Assembly: GCF_000173075.1 (NCBI RefSeq)
Contig: NZ_ABVL01000005.1
Span: 124,001 to 188,000 of the forward strand
Length of the DNA: 64,000 nucleotides
Reading direction: 5' to 3'
DNA from: Chthoniobacter flavus Ellin428
GTDB lineage: Bacteria > Verrucomicrobiota > Verrucomicrobiia > Chthoniobacterales > Chthoniobacteraceae
A program made the position numbers and the translations under genes. Positions 17,779 through 25,282 of this stretch are shown here, in pieces (positions within the stretch are counted from its first letter, which is position 1; every line of letters starts with the position of its first letter). A model generated the notes under the pieces. That model ran no database searches. It saw only the letters and a list, made by a program, of their open reading frames with translations, and was not told the origin of the DNA.

Positions 17779-18720
17779 ATGGATCAGCCTCTTGTTTTTG
17801 AACCGCTTTTTATGGAACGCGTGTGGGGAGGTCGGCGTCTGGAGACGATGCTCGGCAAACGCCTCCCGCCCAGTGTGCGCATTGGAGAATCGTGGGAGAT
17901 CGTCGATCGCGAGGAAGCGCAGAGCGTAGTTCACGATGGCCCGTTCCGCGGCTGGACGTTGCATGAATTGTGGGTCGAGCGCCGGGCGCAGATTTTTGGG
18001 ACGGGCCTGCCGGAGACGCGCCGCTTTCCGCTGCTCGTCAAGATCCTCGATGCGCAGGAACGGCTTTCCGTACAGGTGCATCCGCCGGCCGAAGTGGCGC
18101 CGCGATTGAGAGGCGAGCCGAAGACGGAGATGTGGTATTTACTCGACGCTTCGCTCGACAGCGACCTCTACGCCGGGCTGAAGCGTGGGGTGGATCGCGC
18201 AGCTTTCGAGCGCGCGTTGCACGAAGGGCATGTCGCCGAACAGCTGCATAGTTTTCCGATCAAGGCGGGGGACGCCATGTTCATCCCCAGCGGCCGGGTG
18301 CACGCCATCGGCGCCGGAAATCTCATCGTCGAGGTGCAGCAGAATAGCGACACGACCTATCGAGTCTTCGATTGGAACCGCCTCGGACTGGATGGCAAAC
18401 CGCGCGAATTGCACATCGCGGAATCGATGGCCTCCATTAATTTCGACGACACTGAGCCGGAGATCGTGAAACCGAATGGCGACGTGCTCGTGGAGTGCGG
18501 GGAATTTTGTGTGGAGCGCTGGACGCTGGATAAACCGCGCGAGAGCGCGGGACACAACTTCGCTATCTTCTCGGTGATCGATGGGAAGGTGGAGTGTGGC
18601 GGACGCACTTTCGAACGCGGGGCGTTTTTCCTCCTGACGGCGTCTTCGACCGATCGCGAGATGCGCCCACTCACGCCGGACGCAATGGTGCTGCGGGCGA
18701 CGATCCCGACGGCAAATTAA
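17779..18720 (+). CDS. manA: Class I mannose-6-phosphate isomerase
   Basis: The 313-residue protein interconverts fructose-6-P and mannose-6-P, supplying GDP-mannose for glycans. The zinc ligands of the family are visible: Q99 and H101 in SVQVHPP, E117 in KTEMWYLL, and H175 in PSGRVHAIGAG. It begins LVFEPLFMERVWGGRRLETMLG. The size is that of the short, Bacillus-like form. The start ATG at 17779 gives the usual N-terminus. Mannose supply may feed the glycan locus at 46-64 kb, but nothing in the context proves it. Confidence 0.93.
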   Translation: MDQPLVFEPLFMERVWGGRRLETMLGKRLPPSVRIGESWEIVDREEAQSVVHDGPFRGWTLHELWVERRAQIFGTGLPETRRFPLLVKILDAQERLSVQVHPPAEVAPRLRGEPKTEMWYLLDASLDSDLYAGLKRGVDRAAFERALHEGHVAEQLHSFPIKAGDAMFIPSGRVHAIGAGNLIVEVQQNSDTTYRVFDWNRLGLDGKPRELHIAESMASINFDDTEPEIVKPNGDVLVECGEFCVERWTLDKPRESAGHNFAIFSVIDGKVECGGRTFERGAFFLLTASSTDREMRPLTPDAMVLRATIPTAN

Positions 18721-18727
18721 AGTTCGC

Positions 18728-19189
18728 TCACGTCCTCAATCCACCCAGCCGGCGGTTGGTCGGCCAGCGGGGGAGCACGCGGACACTGTCGATCTTCCAC
18801 GCATCCTCCTCGCGCACGAGCGTGTAGACACACGGCACGATGTCCCCCTCGGGCATCACGAAATAGGCGGAGAGAAAAGCATTGCGGCCGTGAAATTTCG
18901 TCTGGCCAAACTCGACCCGCGTGGCGCGGAGCAGGGATGGGTAATCCGTCCGCGCGAGATCGGCGAAGGCCTCCAGATTGAATTTCTCCTGGAAGCCCAT
19001 CGAGACCTGGTGATAGGCCCCGGAATAATCATCCGCGCGGAAAGCGGCGAGCTGTTGCGAGACGACGTGGTAAAGCTCCGTGGGTGGAGTCGTCTGCCAC
19101 CGGCGCTCGATCGCGCCTTGGAAAAAAGCGGCGGCGCCACAGACGCCGAAGATGGCGCCGAGCAGGCAGAGCTTGAACGCGCGGTTCAT
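18728..19189 (-). CDS. DUF4864-type membrane-anchored protein
   Basis: The 153-residue protein starts with an N-terminal membrane anchor (LCLLGAIFGVCGAAAFFQG), followed by an NTF2-like/DUF4864 domain: LAAFRADDYSGAYHQVSMGFQEKF, LLRATRVEFGQTKFHGRNAFLSAYFVMPEG and a closing DAWKIDSVRVL. The function of the family is unknown. Its ATG overlaps the stop of the DUF971 gene (ATGA), so the two are likely co-translated. It converges on manA with 7 bases between stops. Confidence 0.75.
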   Translation of the reverse strand: MNRAFKLCLLGAIFGVCGAAAFFQGAIERRWQTTPPTELYHVVSQQLAAFRADDYSGAYHQVSMGFQEKFNLEAFADLARTDYPSLLRATRVEFGQTKFHGRNAFLSAYFVMPEGDIVPCVYTLVREEDAWKIDSVRVLPRWPTNRRLGGLRT

Positions 19190-19512
19190 GGCGTCTGGCC
19201 GGAAGCGGCCTCAGCGGCGAGACGTTGCAGGTAGGGAAAAGTGTAGAGGCCGGTGCCGTGCCCATCCGCCCAGGAAGGCTGCAGGGCATATCCGCCCACG
19301 ACCGAGAAGCCCTTCAAAACAAAACTCTGCGGCGTGTACGTGACCTCCGGGCGAATGATCCGCCCGAGCACATCCGGCTCACCGCCACACGCCGCACACG
19401 GACACGCACGGCGCAACGCCTCCAACGGCAGGTACGATTCCGTGCCGTCGCTCCAGGCGATGGCGAGTTCGGAGCCGATGGGCTGGATATTGGTCGGGGT
19501 CAGCTGGGGCAT
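19186..19512 (-). CDS. DUF971 protein
   Basis: The 108-residue protein is a single DUF971 (gamma-butyrobetaine hydroxylase N-terminal-like) domain: LAIAWSDGTESYLPLEALRRACPCAACGGE, then SVVGGYALQPSWADGHGTGLYTFPYLQRL. The CPCAAC cysteines resemble the Zn-binding site of that domain. Stand-alone copies are associated with Fe-S cluster handling in some bacteria (family knowledge, not shown here). The ATG at 19512 gives the natural N-terminus. It sits 4 bases after the YggS-family gene and overlaps the DUF4864 gene, forming a three-gene unit. Confidence 0.85.
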   Translation of the reverse strand: MPQLTPTNIQPIGSELAIAWSDGTESYLPLEALRRACPCAACGGEPDVLGRIIRPEVTYTPQSFVLKGFSVVGGYALQPSWADGHGTGLYTFPYLQRLAAEAASGQTP

Positions 19513-19516
19513 GGAT

Positions 19517-20248
19517 TCAATCGTCGAATGTTGCCGATTCCGCGGAGGGTTTCCAAGCTTTCCCGCTGCGGGTGCCAAAAATCGCCGTCCCCACACGGAC
19601 CAGCGTGGCGCCTTCTTCCACCGCTACGGCATAATCTCCACTCATACCCATGGAGAGTCGCGGGAGCGGGAGGCGGAATTCCGTCTGCAACTGGTCGCGC
19701 AACTCGCGCAGGGCGACGAAGTATTTGCGCGACGACTCGGCCTCCGGCGCGAAGGGGGCAATAGTCATCAGGCCTTCGATCTGCAGCCGCCCCAGTGAAA
19801 GAAGTTCCTCGAGCTGTTCGCGCAGTTTCGCTGGGGAGAAGCCGAACTTGCTCGATTCCCCGGCGACATTGACCTCCAGCAGCACGCGCGGGAAAACGCC
19901 TGTCTCACTGGTGAGACGGTCGACTTCGCGGGCGGTTTCCAGCGAATCCACCCCGTGGAGCAGTTCAAAGCCCAAGGCCAGCGCCTGGCGGATTTTATTC
20001 CGCTGCAGGTGACCGATGAAATGCCAGCGCGCCCGCCCGGAGACCAGGGGGATCTTGGCTTTCGCCTCCTGCACCCGGCTTTCGCCGAAGACGTACTGCC
20101 CGGCGGCCAGTGCTTCCACGACCGAATCGGGAGGGTGCGTTTTGGTTACTGCAACTAATTCGACGTCGGCTGGATTGCGTCCGGCGCGGGCGGCGGCCTC
20201 TGAAATAACCGCCCGGACGGCGGCAAGATTGTCGGCGATGGTGTTCAT
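19517..20248 (-). CDS. YggS/PLPBP-family PLP homeostasis protein
   Basis: The 243-residue TIM-barrel protein binds pyridoxal 5'-phosphate and buffers its cellular level (family knowledge). The PLP-lysine motif ELVAVTKTHPPDSV is followed by FGESRVQEAKAKI, WHFIGHLQRNKIRQ, LLEVNVAGESSKFGF, EGLMTIAP and LSMGMSGDYAVAVEEGATLVRVGTAIFG, the last being the family signature. Length is typical. It is divergent from the LysR gene, with 64 bases between starts. Confidence 0.93.
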   Translation of the reverse strand: MNTIADNLAAVRAVISEAAARAGRNPADVELVAVTKTHPPDSVVEALAAGQYVFGESRVQEAKAKIPLVSGRARWHFIGHLQRNKIRQALALGFELLHGVDSLETAREVDRLTSETGVFPRVLLEVNVAGESSKFGFSPAKLREQLEELLSLGRLQIEGLMTIAPFAPEAESSRKYFVALRELRDQLQTEFRLPLPRLSMGMSGDYAVAVEEGATLVRVGTAIFGTRSGKAWKPSAESATFDD

Positions 20249-20266
20249 TAAGTGAAATCAGGGTGG

Positions 20267-20295
20267 TTGACAGGCGAATAAGGGCAGCTTATTTC
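20267..20295 (+). promoter_or_regulatory. Possible sigma70-like promoter of the LysR gene
   Basis: TTGACA (20267-20272) is a perfect -35 box. TATTTC (20290-20295), 17 bases further on, is a weak -10 box (3-4 matches). The start codon is at 20313, so the leader would be very short. Only the -35 box is convincing. Confidence 0.35.
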
Positions 20296-20312
20296 AATAT
20301 CCAGGCGCTGTT

Positions 20313-21230
20313 ATGTATATCGACACGTTTAAAGTCTTTTGCGATTTGGCCGAGACCGGAAGCTTTTCGAAAGCTGCGGTCCTCAATGCGATCACACAAA
20401 GTGCTGTCAGCCAGCAAATTCGTGCGCTGGAAAACAAGTTTCAAGTGACCCTCGTGGAGCGCGGCCGCCGTAATTTCGCGCTCACCGCGGAGGGCAATGC
20501 GTTCCTCGAAGCGAGCCGCGAAATCCTCGAGGTCTACAACAACCTCGACCATCGCCTGCACGAACTGCGCGACGTCATCGCCGGGGAATTGCGCATCGCC
20601 GCCATCTACAGCATCGGCCTGCACGAGCTGCCCTCGCATCTGAAAGCCTTTCGCGAAAAATTTCCCGACGTGGAATTGCACGTCGAGTATCGGCGTTCGC
20701 AGCAGGTTTATACCCAGGTGCTGGGAGGCGACGTGGACATCGGCCTCGTCGCTTTTCCCACGAAGCGCAACGGCCTGCAGATCGAGATTTTCAGCGAGGA
20801 CAAGCTCGTCCTCATCTGTCACCCGAACCATCCGCTGGCCGGCCGCAAGAAGATCAAGATCGAGGAATTGAACGGCGAGAAATTCATCGCCTTCGAGCCC
20901 GACCTGCCGACGCGCAAGGTCATCGACCGGCATTTCCGCGATCACCAGATCGAGATCGAGCACGCCATGGAGTTCGACAACATCGAGACCGTGAAGCGGG
21001 CGGTGGAAATCGAGAGCGGCGTCTCCATCGTGCCGCGCAATACCGTGCGGCAGGAAGTGGAGAGCGGCGTGCTGTCCGCGCTGGATATCGAAGGGCCGAA
21101 GATGTCGCGTCCGCTGGGCATTCTCACCAAGCGCAATCGGGCGCGTTCCCCCGCACACAAGGAATTCGTCGCCGCGTTGAAGCGGGATTTTGCCGCGCTA
21201 TCGGAGAATGGCTCGAACGGCGAGGCGTAG
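20313..21230 (+). CDS. LysR-family transcriptional regulator
   Basis: The 305-residue regulator has the N-terminal winged helix (DTFKVFCDLAETGSFSKAAVLNAITQSAVSQQIRALENKF, LTAEGNAFLEASREIL). A periplasmic-binding-protein-like effector domain follows, with ELRIAAIYSIGLHELPSHLKAFREKFPDVELH. The target is unknown. It diverges from the YggS-family gene and runs towards mtnP. By analogy with other LysR proteins it may control the divergent gene, but no T-N11-A operator stands out. Confidence 0.92.
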   Translation: MYIDTFKVFCDLAETGSFSKAAVLNAITQSAVSQQIRALENKFQVTLVERGRRNFALTAEGNAFLEASREILEVYNNLDHRLHELRDVIAGELRIAAIYSIGLHELPSHLKAFREKFPDVELHVEYRRSQQVYTQVLGGDVDIGLVAFPTKRNGLQIEIFSEDKLVLICHPNHPLAGRKKIKIEELNGEKFIAFEPDLPTRKVIDRHFRDHQIEIEHAMEFDNIETVKRAVEIESGVSIVPRNTVRQEVESGVLSALDIEGPKMSRPLGILTKRNRARSPAHKEFVAALKRDFAALSENGSNGEA

Positions 21231-21249
21231 GCGCGCGGCGGCGCCGCGG

Positions 21250-21318
21250 GAATGACGAACGTCTGGAGTGACGCGCGGCTCCCAGCGTTCGACATTCGTC
21301 ATTCGACATTCGTCATTC
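21250..21318. repeat. CGACATTCGTCATT direct repeats with inverted partner
   Basis: Two perfect tandem copies of the 14-mer CGACATTCGTCATT lie at 21290-21303 and 21304-21317. The reverse-complementary GAATGACGAACGTC at about 21250-21263 can pair with them. The element fills the gap between the LysR gene and mtnP and leaves only about 20 bases for the mtnP leader. Confidence 0.6.
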
Positions 21319-21337
21319 TTTCTCCTTCTCTCCCCGC

Positions 21338-22204
21338 ATGACAGAACCAGCCATTGGCATCATCGGCGGCAGCGGCCTTTACCAGATCGACGGCGTGACC
21401 AACGTCACGGAGCACACCATCGAGACCCCTTTCGGCGCGCCTTCGGATGTGATCGTGGGCGGCCAACTCGGCGGCCGGCAGGTCTATTTTCTTCCACGCC
21501 ATGGGCGCGGACATCGCATTTTGCCGCATGAGCTGAATCACCGCGCGAATCTCTACGCCCTGCGTTCGCTCAATGTCCGCTGGCTGCTTTGCGTCACCGC
21601 GGTAGGCTCCTTGCAGGAGCAATACGCCCCGCGGCACATCGTGCTGCCGTCGCAATTTTTCGACCGCACCAGCCAGGGACCGGCGCACACCTTTTTCGGC
21701 AATGGCATCGCCGCGCACGTCAGCTTTGCCGATCCCACTTCCGCTCCGTTGCGCCAGTTGATCGTCAATGCCGCGCGCGAGCTCGGCTTGCCGGTGCACA
21801 ATGGGGGCACCTATGTGAACATGGATGGCCCGGCGTTTTCCACCCGCGCGGAATCCGAGACCCATCGCAAGCTGGGCTTCGATGTCATCGGCATGACCAA
21901 CCTCGGCGAAATCCGTCTCGCCCGTGAAGCCGAGATCGCCGTGGCCACGATGGCGATGATCACGGATTACGACTGCTGGAAGGTCGAGGAGGAACCCGTC
22001 ACCGCCGACGCCGTCATCGCGCACCTCCACGCCAATGCCGACGCCGCCAAGAAGATCCTGGCCCGCGTCGTTCCGCAAATCCCGACCGAACCGAATTTTC
22101 CCGAGCACCGCGCTCTCGATGCGGCGTTGATTACCGACCGCAAATACTGGCCACCGGAAACGTTGCGCAAGCTCGGCGTGATCATGGAACGTTTCGTTTC
22201 CTGA
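21338..22204 (+). CDS. mtnP: S-methyl-5'-thioadenosine phosphorylase
   Basis: The 288-residue enzyme phosphorolyses methylthioadenosine to adenine and methylthioribose-1-P in methionine salvage. PNP-family-2 motifs are present: IGIIGGSGLYQIDG, FLPRHGRGHRILPHELNHRANLYAL, CVTAVGSLQEQYAPRHIVLP, YVNMDGPAFSTRAESETHR and VIGMTNLGEIRLAREAEI. The MTN substrate motif favours MTA phosphorylase over purine nucleoside phosphorylase. Length is normal. No other salvage gene is adjacent. Confidence 0.92.
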   Translation: MTEPAIGIIGGSGLYQIDGVTNVTEHTIETPFGAPSDVIVGGQLGGRQVYFLPRHGRGHRILPHELNHRANLYALRSLNVRWLLCVTAVGSLQEQYAPRHIVLPSQFFDRTSQGPAHTFFGNGIAAHVSFADPTSAPLRQLIVNAARELGLPVHNGGTYVNMDGPAFSTRAESETHRKLGFDVIGMTNLGEIRLAREAEIAVATMAMITDYDCWKVEEEPVTADAVIAHLHANADAAKKILARVVPQIPTEPNFPEHRALDAALITDRKYWPPETLRKLGVIMERFVS

Positions 22205-22397
22205 GCGCGGCCGGTCGTGGAGTGGTTGTCGGCTTTGGTGGTCCAGGCAGACGCCGAAATGGGGTGAAACGAATCGAGCGGAAAATTTCGACGACAAGGT
22301 TCAAAGAAACCCGCTACAGCCCTGTTGAACGTTTCACTACTCCGTGCATCTAATCTACCTTCCCAGATTCACCGTCCTACGTTAAACATTTCGTCCC

Positions 22398-23324
22398 ATG
22401 CAACGTCTCTCGCTCGCCGCTTTTGCCCTTTTGGCGACTTTCATTTTAGCTGTGTCCGCGGTGGCTGCTACCAAAAGCCATTCAGCCAAGGCGACGCCCA
22501 CACCGGCGCCCGCGCCGGCCGCGGCTACACCCGCACCTGATTCCTCGGCCTCGGCCACTCCGGTGCCGAGCGGAACTCCGCCCACCGGCACGCCGAAGAT
22601 CACCTATTCGCAGTGCCACGTCGATGGCCCGTACATTGCCATGACCTTCGACGACGGCCCGCACATCCAGAATACGCCGCGCCTCCTCGACATGCTCAAG
22701 GAGCGCAAGATTCACGCGACGTTCTTCATGGTCGGCGAGTGTGTCGTCCAGTACCCCGAGATCGTGAAGCGCATCGTCGCGGAAGGGCACGAGGTCGGCA
22801 ACCATTCGTGGTCGCATCCCGACCTCGCGAAGATGAGCGAAGGCGCGGTGCACGACCAGATCCAGAAGACGCACGACGCCATCGTCAATGCCTGTGGCGT
22901 GGCGCCGAAGCTGTTGCGTCCGCCGTACGGCGCCTTCACCGCCCGCCAGCGTGCGTGGGCGAATGGCACCTGGGGCTACAAGATCATCCTGTGGGACGTC
23001 GACCCGGAGGACTGGAAGATCCGCAATGCCGAACACGTGAAGACGGAGATCCTCAAGCACACCGTTCCGGGCTCGATCATCCTCTCGCACGACATTCACA
23101 AGACGACGATCGATGCCATGCCCGAGACGCTCGATACGCTGCTCAAGAAGGGCTACAAATTCGTCACCGTTTCCGAATTGCTCGCGATGGATCATCCCGC
23201 GACGCCGAAACCGAAAGCCACGCCCAAACCGCCCGCGACGCCGGCCGCGGCGGACGCATCCACGACGCCACCTGCGACCACGACCCCGGCTCCGGCCACT
23301 CCGGTACCGGCGGCGAAACCCTAG
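22398..23324 (+). CDS. Secreted polysaccharide deacetylase (NodB domain)
   Basis: The 308-residue protein has a signal peptide, a Pro/Ala/Thr-rich linker to about residue 65, and a NodB (CE4) domain with all motifs. These are TFDDGP (83-88), the metal site HSWSH (136-140), RPPYGAF (174-180), WDVDPEDW and IILSHDIHKTT. A second Pro/Ala/Thr-rich tail closes it. It should remove acetyl groups from N-acetylglucosamine in peptidoglycan or a surface glycan outside the cytoplasm. It is followed after 21 bases by the dynamin-like gene in the same direction. Confidence 0.92.
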   Translation: MQRLSLAAFALLATFILAVSAVAATKSHSAKATPTPAPAPAAATPAPDSSASATPVPSGTPPTGTPKITYSQCHVDGPYIAMTFDDGPHIQNTPRLLDMLKERKIHATFFMVGECVVQYPEIVKRIVAEGHEVGNHSWSHPDLAKMSEGAVHDQIQKTHDAIVNACGVAPKLLRPPYGAFTARQRAWANGTWGYKIILWDVDPEDWKIRNAEHVKTEILKHTVPGSIILSHDIHKTTIDAMPETLDTLLKKGYKFVTVSELLAMDHPATPKPKATPKPPATPAAADASTTPPATTTPAPATPVPAAKP

Positions 23325-23345
23325 GGAGGGCTGGCTCCCCCGGAA

Positions 23346-25013
23346 ATGATCGGCGACGCGTATTTCCAACTCCGCGCGCAGGTCGGGACCGGGCTGTTTT
23401 CGCTGCTGCGGCTGGCGGCTGAAGCGAGCGCGCAGGTCAGCACCCAAAGCGCCCTGCGCTCTTCGCAGTGGGCGCTGCGGGAAGGATTTACCTTCGTGGC
23501 CATGGGGCCGGAAGGTGGCGGAAAGTCCGGCCTGCTGAATGCCCTTTTCGAACGCGAATTTACCGGCGCAGCGGAGCCCCTGACCGCGGGCCGGATCGCG
23601 GTGCTGCGCTACGGCGAGACGCCGCGCGAGCAGACGCCGGCAGCGGATGTCATCGAATGCCATCGGCCGCACATTTTTCTGCGCGACTTCACTCTCATCG
23701 AGGCGCCGGGCACCGTGCCCTTCGAGGCGATCAGTCCGTATTTCTCCCGGGCTGATCTGATCTTCTTCGTCGTCAGCGCCACCGGCGGCGTGCCGGACAC
23801 GTGGTCTTTCCTGGCGCGCCTCTCGCGGGACTTGCTCAAGCGGCTCGTTTTCATCGTCTGGCAGAGCGATCGGGTTTCGCCGGAGGAAGGCGCCAACGCC
23901 GTCAAACGCCTGCGCCAGGCGATGCTGAAAAATCTCGGCCAGGCGTGCCCCATTTTCATCGGTTCGAAAACCGACACTGCCGCGCGCGAAAAGCTGGTGC
24001 GCTGGATCGAGACCGAAATCATCTTCTCCGAGCCGCGGCGGGCTAAGCTGCAGAAAATCGATGAAGCTGCCCGGGTGGCGTTGCGCGAGATCGTGAATAA
24101 ACCGCGCGCCGAACGGCAGGCCCTCGAACGTCAGCGGCTGCAAGTGCGCAGCCTGCGCGACGACCTCGTCGAGCGCGAGGAGCAGGCAGAGCGGCAGGTG
24201 GCCGGCTCGCTTTGGGCGCTGGCCCAGAACACCGAGAGCCTGCGCTGGCGCGCGGAGGTCGCATTGCGCGAGCGCGTTGGCCCACTGGCCTTGCTCTGGC
24301 GGCGTTCACTCGGGTTGCACGACTTCGCCTACGAGATCGAGGAACAGGCGCGCGCGCTGCTGGCCGTGCAATTGCGCGATCATCTCATCGCGCTCGAGGC
24401 CGATCTACGTGAAAGCGTGGGCGAGTGTTTGCGCGAAAGCAGCAAGTTGTTGGGAGAAAAAAAGGTGGAGAAGCCACCGGAGTTTCCGCGGGAAAGCATT
24501 CAGGATGCTTTGACGACGATGGAACCGCCGCTGGAAGTCGAGCGCGCGGTGCTGGGCGCGTATGCGAATGCGGCCTGCACATTGCGCTTGCCGCTGTTCG
24601 CCGCCCTGGCCGCCATCGGTGTGGCCCTGGGCACGGCGATCGCGGGGCAAACCGCGGATTTTCTCATCTTGCTCGCCGTCCAGTCGACGGTGTTCGTGTT
24701 CCTGCTCGCCTTTCTGTTGCGGCAAAATGTCATCGCCAGCCTGGGGTGGCACTTCACGGAAAATCGCGCGTCACTCGTGGCCGTCCTCGAGCCGCCCCTG
24801 CGCGGGGCGATCGCGGAATACTACGCCGGCATCGCCCCCGCGATCGAGGCGCGCGCCGAGCAACTCGCCGGTGAAGGCCAGCGCAACGAACCGCTCCTCG
24901 CCCGCCTCGCGCAAATCGAGGAAACCTTCGCCCGGTTGGAGAACGATCTGCGCAGCGGCCTGACCCGTTCGGAATCTCTCTGGACCGATGCAAACGCACC
25001 GGACGGCGGGTAG
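23346..25013 (+). CDS. Dynamin-like membrane GTPase
   Basis: The 555-residue protein begins with a helical stretch, then a P-loop GTPase domain: GPEGGGKS (54-61), a possible G2 Thr at about residue 80, LIEAPGT (118-124) in place of DxxG, and WQSD (172-175) in the G4 position. A long charged helical region (about 235-410) leads to two transmembrane helices (about 415-434 and 437-458). Another helical tail follows. This order (GTPase, helical stalk, membrane hairpin, helical return) is that of bacterial dynamin-like proteins, which remodel or tether membranes. The G3 and G4 motifs are divergent, so GTP rather than ATP use is an inference. It lies 21 bases behind the deacetylase gene. Confidence 0.7.
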   Translation: MIGDAYFQLRAQVGTGLFSLLRLAAEASAQVSTQSALRSSQWALREGFTFVAMGPEGGGKSGLLNALFEREFTGAAEPLTAGRIAVLRYGETPREQTPAADVIECHRPHIFLRDFTLIEAPGTVPFEAISPYFSRADLIFFVVSATGGVPDTWSFLARLSRDLLKRLVFIVWQSDRVSPEEGANAVKRLRQAMLKNLGQACPIFIGSKTDTAAREKLVRWIETEIIFSEPRRAKLQKIDEAARVALREIVNKPRAERQALERQRLQVRSLRDDLVEREEQAERQVAGSLWALAQNTESLRWRAEVALRERVGPLALLWRRSLGLHDFAYEIEEQARALLAVQLRDHLIALEADLRESVGECLRESSKLLGEKKVEKPPEFPRESIQDALTTMEPPLEVERAVLGAYANAACTLRLPLFAALAAIGVALGTAIAGQTADFLILLAVQSTVFVFLLAFLLRQNVIASLGWHFTENRASLVAVLEPPLRGAIAEYYAGIAPAIEARAEQLAGEGQRNEPLLARLAQIEETFARLENDLRSGLTRSESLWTDANAPDGG

Positions 25014-25020
25014 GATTCAA

Positions 25021-25265
25021 AACGCCGAGGCACAGAGACGCAGAGAGGTGGCCGTTGATCGGAGGCTCAATTTAACGCAGAGGACGCGGAGAAGAGCAAC
25101 GGAGGGGCGCGTTTTTGTGCGTTTTTCGCGAAGGAAAAGCGAAATGTAAATACGCAGGAGCGTGTCCCTGCGATCTCTGCGGCCCTCTGCGTTCTCCGCG
25201 TCCTCTGCGTTTAAAAAAGCCGGCCGAAATTCTTCCTCTGCGTCTCTGCGTCTCTGCATTTAAAT
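25021..25265. repeat. Cluster of ACGCAGAG-type intergenic repeats in both orientations
   Basis: This gap has several copies of a short motif. GGCACAGAGACGCAGAGAGG (about 25030) and AACGCAGAGGACGCGGAGAA (about 25075) point one way. CTGCGTTCTCCGCGTCCTCT (about 25188) and CTCTGCGTCTCTGCGTCTCT (about 25238) point the other way. Together they can form a long imperfect hairpin. The same motif occurs at 14868-14895. Confidence 0.75.
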
Positions 25266-25282
25266 CCTCGCAATCCCGCCCC

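Noticed and set aside
25021..25265. A CRISPR array
   Set aside because: The repeated units are short, vary in spacing and orientation, and have no regular spacers or cas genes.
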